From Saccoglossus kowalevskii (lineage: Eukaryota; Hemichordata; Enteropneusta; Harrimaniidae): a stretch of DNA of 24,627 bases. The notes beneath the pieces are model-generated. The model saw only the letters and a program-made list of their open reading frames with translations, was not told the DNA's origin and searched no databases. Shown one piece after another: positions 20,455-24,627 of the stretch. The stretch is taken from NCBI RefSeq assembly GCF_000003605.2, contig NW_003131858.1:433465-458091 (forward strand), in the 5' to 3' direction. Numbering within the stretch: the first letter of the stretch is position 1; every line of letters starts with the position of its first letter. The translations under genes and the position numbers were made by a program.

Positions 20455-21576
20455 CTACCATTTGAATAGAGTTTTTGAGGAGAGTTTCTCAAGCAGTTTT
20501 GTAGCGGTCGGTCTCTGTTCTGGTTTTGGTGACCAACACTGCATAATAGCGTCAACGTACCAGGCCTCGTCCATGTTGTTCAATACTGTGGTTGTAAAAC
20601 TCGGACGCAGGTGATATGCTACCACGCCGAAGATGACCACATGTTGATTTTCACCGGCGAAGGGCTGTTCCCGTGTCAACATCTGCCAAAGGGTGACTCC
20701 GTAAGAGTAGATGTCAGCTTTGGTAGTGGGGACATCCCCTCGTAACAACTCGGGGGCTCTGTAAGCAAACGTACCTGTTAGATAGGATCTTTGAGTGGGA
20801 CTGACATGGCCCTCGTCGATCTCGTCCTGTACCGTCTGACAGCAACCAAAATCGGCGAGCTTACATCTGTCATCGGGCGTTATAATCACATTCGCCGGCT
20901 TCACATCGAGATGCGCAATTCCATTATCATGTGTATAAAATAACGCGTTGGCAATATCCAAGGAATAAGTTATTCTCCTCTCCCGTGGTAAAGGGTCCCG
21001 GCTGTCGTTAATCACTTGTTGTAGGTTCAGATCACCGGCGTACTCCATAACTATGATGGCACAATCGGAGAAATTATCACCGGCGCTCGCCAGTATGGTT
21101 CGCACAATATTTGTATGTTTCAGCCTCAAAGCTGCCAGTTCCGCTTTAAAACTCTCAACAGCAGCTCTCTTGTTTTTGTTAAAAATATTGATTCTCTTCA
21201 CAGCCACCCTTCGCCCACCATAGCACCCCTCATACACCGCTCCGAACCCACCACTACCTATCAGGTTGTTAATTTCAATATCGTCAAACTGGAGTCCCCG
21301 GGAAACGATTTGGGCGGATGACAGGCACGGTGGCATTGGGCACGAGTCAATTTCTCGCGAATAACCCGAATCACAATCGGGATTAATAACCTCAGTCGGC
21401 ATATTGGAGTTCGTATCCGCATATATCGGTACATAGGAAGGTTTCCGTCTTCGTCGGCTCGAATATCGTCTTGCCTTCGGACGGTGAATGTTCTGTTGGC
21501 GTTCTCTCATCTGATTCAACACAGGCCGAAGCCTGCGCAGAAAAAGACGAAGAATCTGAAGAAATATTTTCGTCAT
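20455..21576 (-). CDS. MOS: MOS proto-oncogene-type Ser/Thr protein kinase
   Basis: This single-exon frame of 373 residues is a complete kinase. The Gly-loop GSGGFGAV is at 107-114, the ATP-binding Lys at 127 (VAVK), the helix-C Glu at 146, and the catalytic loop HLDVKPAN at 222-229 (Asp224, Lys226, Asn229). DFG is at 242-244, YRAPE at 272-276, KADIYSYG at 286-293, and the structural Arg at 355. The HLDVKPAN loop, DFGC, KADIYSYGVTLWQM and VVAYHLRPS are MOS hallmarks. MOS is the MAP kinase kinase kinase of animal oocytes. It acts through MEK and ERK to drive or hold meiotic arrest. All catalytic residues are present, so the enzyme should be active. The chosen ATG follows an in-frame TGA by one codon. 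The first 58 residues are unusually Arg-rich and not conserved. An internal ATG at residue 59 (MPTEV) would give the Met-Pro start known for vertebrate MOS and a 315-residue protein nearer the usual length of about 345. Either start is possible. Confidence 0.92.
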   Translation of the reverse strand: MTKIFLQILRLFLRRLRPVLNQMRERQQNIHRPKARRYSSRRRRKPSYVPIYADTNSNMPTEVINPDCDSGYSREIDSCPMPPCLSSAQIVSRGLQFDDIEINNLIGSGGFGAVYEGCYGGRRVAVKRINIFNKNKRAAVESFKAELAALRLKHTNIVRTILASAGDNFSDCAIIVMEYAGDLNLQQVINDSRDPLPRERRITYSLDIANALFYTHDNGIAHLDVKPANVIITPDDRCKLADFGCCQTVQDEIDEGHVSPTQRSYLTGTFAYRAPELLRGDVPTTKADIYSYGVTLWQMLTREQPFAGENQHVVIFGVVAYHLRPSFTTTVLNNMDEAWYVDAIMQCWSPKPEQRPTATKLLEKLSSKTLFKW

Positions 21577-21806
21577 TGTTCAAAGATAATACAGTTCTTT
21601 CAAGCGCAGCACCTGTTGATTTCTGCCATGTAGCGAAGACAGCGCTGCCACCAGGCATAGAGTGATGAGCCTGGGAGCTAAGCAGTACAGCCGTACCTGG
21701 TAATAGGTCCACCAGCCTATAGCTTCGATATTCTGCATAACTTTGCGGGCGTCGTCATTGCAGCCTTTGCGCGATATTTACATCCACCATTAGCCTGGCG
21801 TCCATC

Positions 21807-21834
21807 GACGTCATCAACCAATCAACAGACGTCA
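21807..21834 (-). promoter_or_regulatory. Paired CRE-like sites with a CCAAT box upstream of MOS
   Basis: GACGTCA occurs at 21807-21813 and 21828-21834, exactly 21 bp (about two helical turns) apart, with CCAAT at 21818-21822 between them. Read toward MOS the sites are TGACGTC, close to the CREB/ATF consensus. They lie about 230-260 bp upstream of the annotated ATG, where a promoter is expected. Function is inferred from position and motif only. Confidence 0.4.
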
Positions 21835-23451
21835 CCACATTTACAAATATGTCATATTGTTTTCAAAACTATTTTTGTCATAATCGCCATATGGCGGGTG
21901 CTCAAATTTGAATAGAACGTTCCACTGTGTTGACGGTGGGCGGTGCCTCGCTGGCAGTGAGGGACTTTCGCGGTAGCGCTATTTATAGCTACTAGCGAGA
22001 GTCTGTTGAACTTTTGCGATTACAGAATGTTGCGTTTGGAAGAACGTGGTATAGGTGTTGGTACATGCACTTGAAGAAATTGATTTTAAAAAATCGTTCC
22101 AATAATTCAAAACATTGCGAGATTACAAATCCTAAAATGAAATTATGCGTGCACGGTTTTGAAATTGTTGTTGCCATAGGAAACAATGGTAATTTGCTGC
22201 ACGATTGCTTACTCTGCTATCTGTTTTGTTTGGGGCGACTGGCGTTGCGACACGCCGTATCCTAGATGGGCTTTGTGTGACTCATAAACGCCCTCAATGC
22301 ACATTGGTTGTTCGCACGAAATTTGAAAGCGGGGTGTGCAACAACCGCCAGCGTTTTAAATCTTAGGCAAAAGTTCAAATCAAATCGAATGAAAGTCATA
22401 TAAAAATATAGAAAATTACACTAATTAGATATGGCGTCACGAGAATTTGACCACTGGACATTTCATGGCAAAATGTCGCCTTTATTTGGGAACGTCATTC
22501 GTAACACCTCAGACTAATAAAAGTGTAATATTATTGACCTGAGATAATACCGAATATATATATAATATATAAGAATATATTTTACCTTTTGATTTAATTA
22601 TGTTTCTTAATGTTCATTTGCACTCTCAAAAAGCGGAGTCGTTTTTGTGGTGAACCACAGACCAAAGAATGTGTGTTTTCTAAGGTAATTTGTTAAGGCT
22701 TGCAATTGATCGCTTTAAGCGAGAATAAGAAACACAGTTCTTGTCATTACAACCGAGGACTGAATGGCGTGCCTGCATCAAACGAGTCTGCAAACACCTG
22801 TAATACACATGTTATCAATACGTACATCGACATGGCAGTACTTTTCCGATTCCACGCGCTTCATGAATAATACTGTGCAAGGCGTCAGCCAGGGACGCAG
22901 ACACAGCAAACAATAATATTACAGTCCTTGTATAAATCTACAATAGACGGTTGTGTATTTCATAATGGTACGCCCGAGTGCGCCATGTTCTAGTTTTATT
23001 TTATTAATCAATTATTTGAAATAATTTTACGATCAAACTCTTTCACGAGGTAAGTATGAATACAATAAATGTTAACGCATGCGTAGTGCATAGCGTAAAA
23101 TTTTATCAAAAGAATTCGAGCTTGCGCGCTTCATAACAACTATGTTTGCTTACGACTTCAAAGTGATAAAAGAGATAAAATATGACGCAATAAAATTGCA
23201 TTGATACTAAATTGTAAAATATGGAAAAAATACACAAAATGCATACGTTAGTTTGTTATATACGAGCGTACTGTCGTTTCTCAGACGATGAGAAGCATAT
23301 CATATACAAGGTGGAATTTGATTCGCCGAAAAAAAAATGTTAACATACAAGCTACTCTCTGATTGGTCTGGCTGCTAGATCAGAACTGGCTAGCCAATCA
23401 TACACATACTTGATTTGCATTGACCCGATTTTGCATGGCAAATTTACAAAA
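21835..23451. other. Upstream flank of MOS, no gene seen
   Basis: The stretch begins with a GC-richer part (21900-22330) holding a TATA-like sequence CTATTTATAG at about 21979-21988. That could serve a plus-strand transcript, but the 83-residue frame following it (22014-22265) resembles nothing I know. The rest is AT-rich, with an (AT)n-like tract near 22554-22575. Confidence 0.4.
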
Positions 23452-23669
23452 TACTGTAAAATACTTTATTTTCGCATGAAATTAATTTTCGCTATTTTCG
23501 CTGAAGGAATGATTCAATGAAAATAAAATCCAGCGAATATATCTTTTTCTCCTTTATTTTCTATTCAACTCGTCAAAAATCAGAGAGAAAATATATTCCA
23601 TCATACAAAACACCCAAAAAGTCTTTTCAGCGAAAATTATTTCCAGCTAAAATAAAATATTTCACAGTA
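23452..23669 (+). mobile_element. TA-flanked MITE, family B copy 2
   Basis: This 218-bp element is the reverse-complement counterpart of 5808-6028. Its left arm begins TACTGTAAAATACTTTATTT, and its right arm, reverse-complemented, begins TACTGTGAAATATTTTATTT. The interior phrases GAAGGAATGATT and AAAATAAAATCCAGCGAATAT match copy 1 read backward. The open frame at 23517-23726 runs through it and is not a gene. Confidence 0.8.
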
Positions 23670-24627
23670 GATAACGGCCATCACATTAAAATAGAAGTGT
23701 GGGTAGAATTTCGGCTCACAGGCTGAATATAGGCGTACTCATCTGATTAGACTCGGGAGGCTTTGCACACTGTGTGCAACAAATGCAAAAGATTGGGATC
23801 TACATATTACTATCAGAACATAACGCCGCGCATTGTAATATTATAGGCTCATAACTTATATTAGTATTACAACAAACAAATGGTTTTATTGACCAATGAA
23901 CATTTTATTCATGTTGTTAAAAAATAATTTTATACGGAATGGCGCAACTTTGGGAAAATATTGTGCATGTTATAACAGTATAACATATATCAATCAAGGG
24001 ATAATTCATTTGCAAACATACTGACGAATATATAAGGCACATTATAAAAATCAAATACACACTTCATCAAAGTCTCCCCAAAGACCATGCAAAATAGTGC
24101 TAGTTTGTTTTAATTTGCCCAACACCAATTTGCTTAGCACCCCGGTGAAATTATTTTCTGTGATTTTATGTGTTTGAAATAAATATTTGAAAAAAAGGAC
24201 TATTCCACTTAAAAACTACATTTAAGCTATTATGTGAGTGTTTACCTGTTATTTTCGGAAACACAACAAGTTGCGACGAAACATAAATTATTGTACCGTG
24301 AAATTAACGTGAGTTTTTTCGTGAGATCATTTCATAAAAAGAACTACCGTACCAATCAAGATTTTTATGCAATGAAGCACAATTTTTACACACGTATTTT
24401 AATAAGTTTAAACCCCTTGTGCCTATGACCGGGGATGCCCTCCAATCGTTAAATGTCTAAAAATAGAAAGGTGGGCTTATACCCGGGAATGGGCTTATGG
24501 CAGGGGAAGTACGGTAAATGGTAACTATTTGTTTTAGCATTCTGTTGTATTTTTGCAAAGCAGGTGACGTCTACATGGAAACCGAACTCAGAATACCTTG
24601 TGTAACACATTTTGGTATCTGCTTAAT
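23670..24627. other. Right flank, no gene seen; short repeat phrase near the end
   Basis: AT-rich intergenic sequence. Near 24472-24515 the phrase GGGCTTAT occurs twice, in GGGCTTATACCCGGGAA and GGGCTTATGGCAGGGGAA, followed by GTACGGTAAA. This looks like the end of another dispersed repeat. The last open frame (24234-24428) has no recognisable features. Confidence 0.45.

Noticed and set aside
21115-21665. Plus-strand open frames opposite MOS
   Set aside because: They are antisense to a kinase with all its catalytic motifs and have no features of their own.
1-24627. tRNA, rRNA, CRISPR array or bacterial-type operon
   Set aside because: No tRNA A/B-box pair, no rRNA-like block and no regularly spaced direct repeats were seen. 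Splicing and MITEs point to an animal genome. A covariance-model scan would be decisive for small RNAs.

Overview
The window looks like animal nuclear DNA, probably from a marine invertebrate. There is no operon layout. The one clearly spliced gene has GT-AG introns, the background is AT-rich, and the space between genes is full of short inverted-repeat transposon remnants (MITEs). Two proteins are recognisable, and both belong to animals: the C-terminal end of a CCDC25 homologue (plus strand, left edge) and a complete MOS-type Ser/Thr kinase (minus strand, 20455-21576). MOS is a metazoan-restricted oocyte kinase. I cannot assign the phylum from the sequence alone.

Layout. 1-2594: the last two coding exons of CCDC25 (460-662 and 2516-2594), an 1853-bp intron between them, and part of the intron upstream. 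2595 to about 2860: its likely 3' UTR. 2860-20454: about 17.6 kb with no intact gene I can recognise. This stretch holds at least four MITE types. One is a TA-flanked pair in opposite orientations (5808-6028 and 23452-23669), with a distant relative at 4395-4604. A second is a TTAA-flanked family with two good copies (6350-6483, 10011-10143) and a decayed third (about 16500-16784). A third is another TTAA-flanked element (7844-8008). The fourth is a hAT-like element (16592-16754) nested inside the decayed copy with a perfect 8-bp target duplication. The same stretch contains a broken RecQ-like helicase N-terminus (10688-10834), a hairpin insertion flanked by 9-bp direct repeats (9860-9912), a duplicated CACGTG E-box (14032-14059) and an ATT microsatellite (6155-6190). 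20455-21576: MOS. 21713-24627: the upstream flank of MOS, with paired CRE-like sites and a CCAAT box, then another MITE.

CCDC25 and MOS are convergent (tail to tail). Nothing suggests that they act together. CCDC25 belongs to the NFACT-R/DUF814 family. MOS is the oocyte MAP kinase kinase kinase acting through MEK and ERK in meiotic arrest. I found no convincing new multi-gene system. The points most worth checking are the dual-frame 5' end of MOS, its candidate promoter and polyadenylation control sites, the nested transposon, the minimal hairpin insertion, and the helicase fragment that has lost its Walker A motif.
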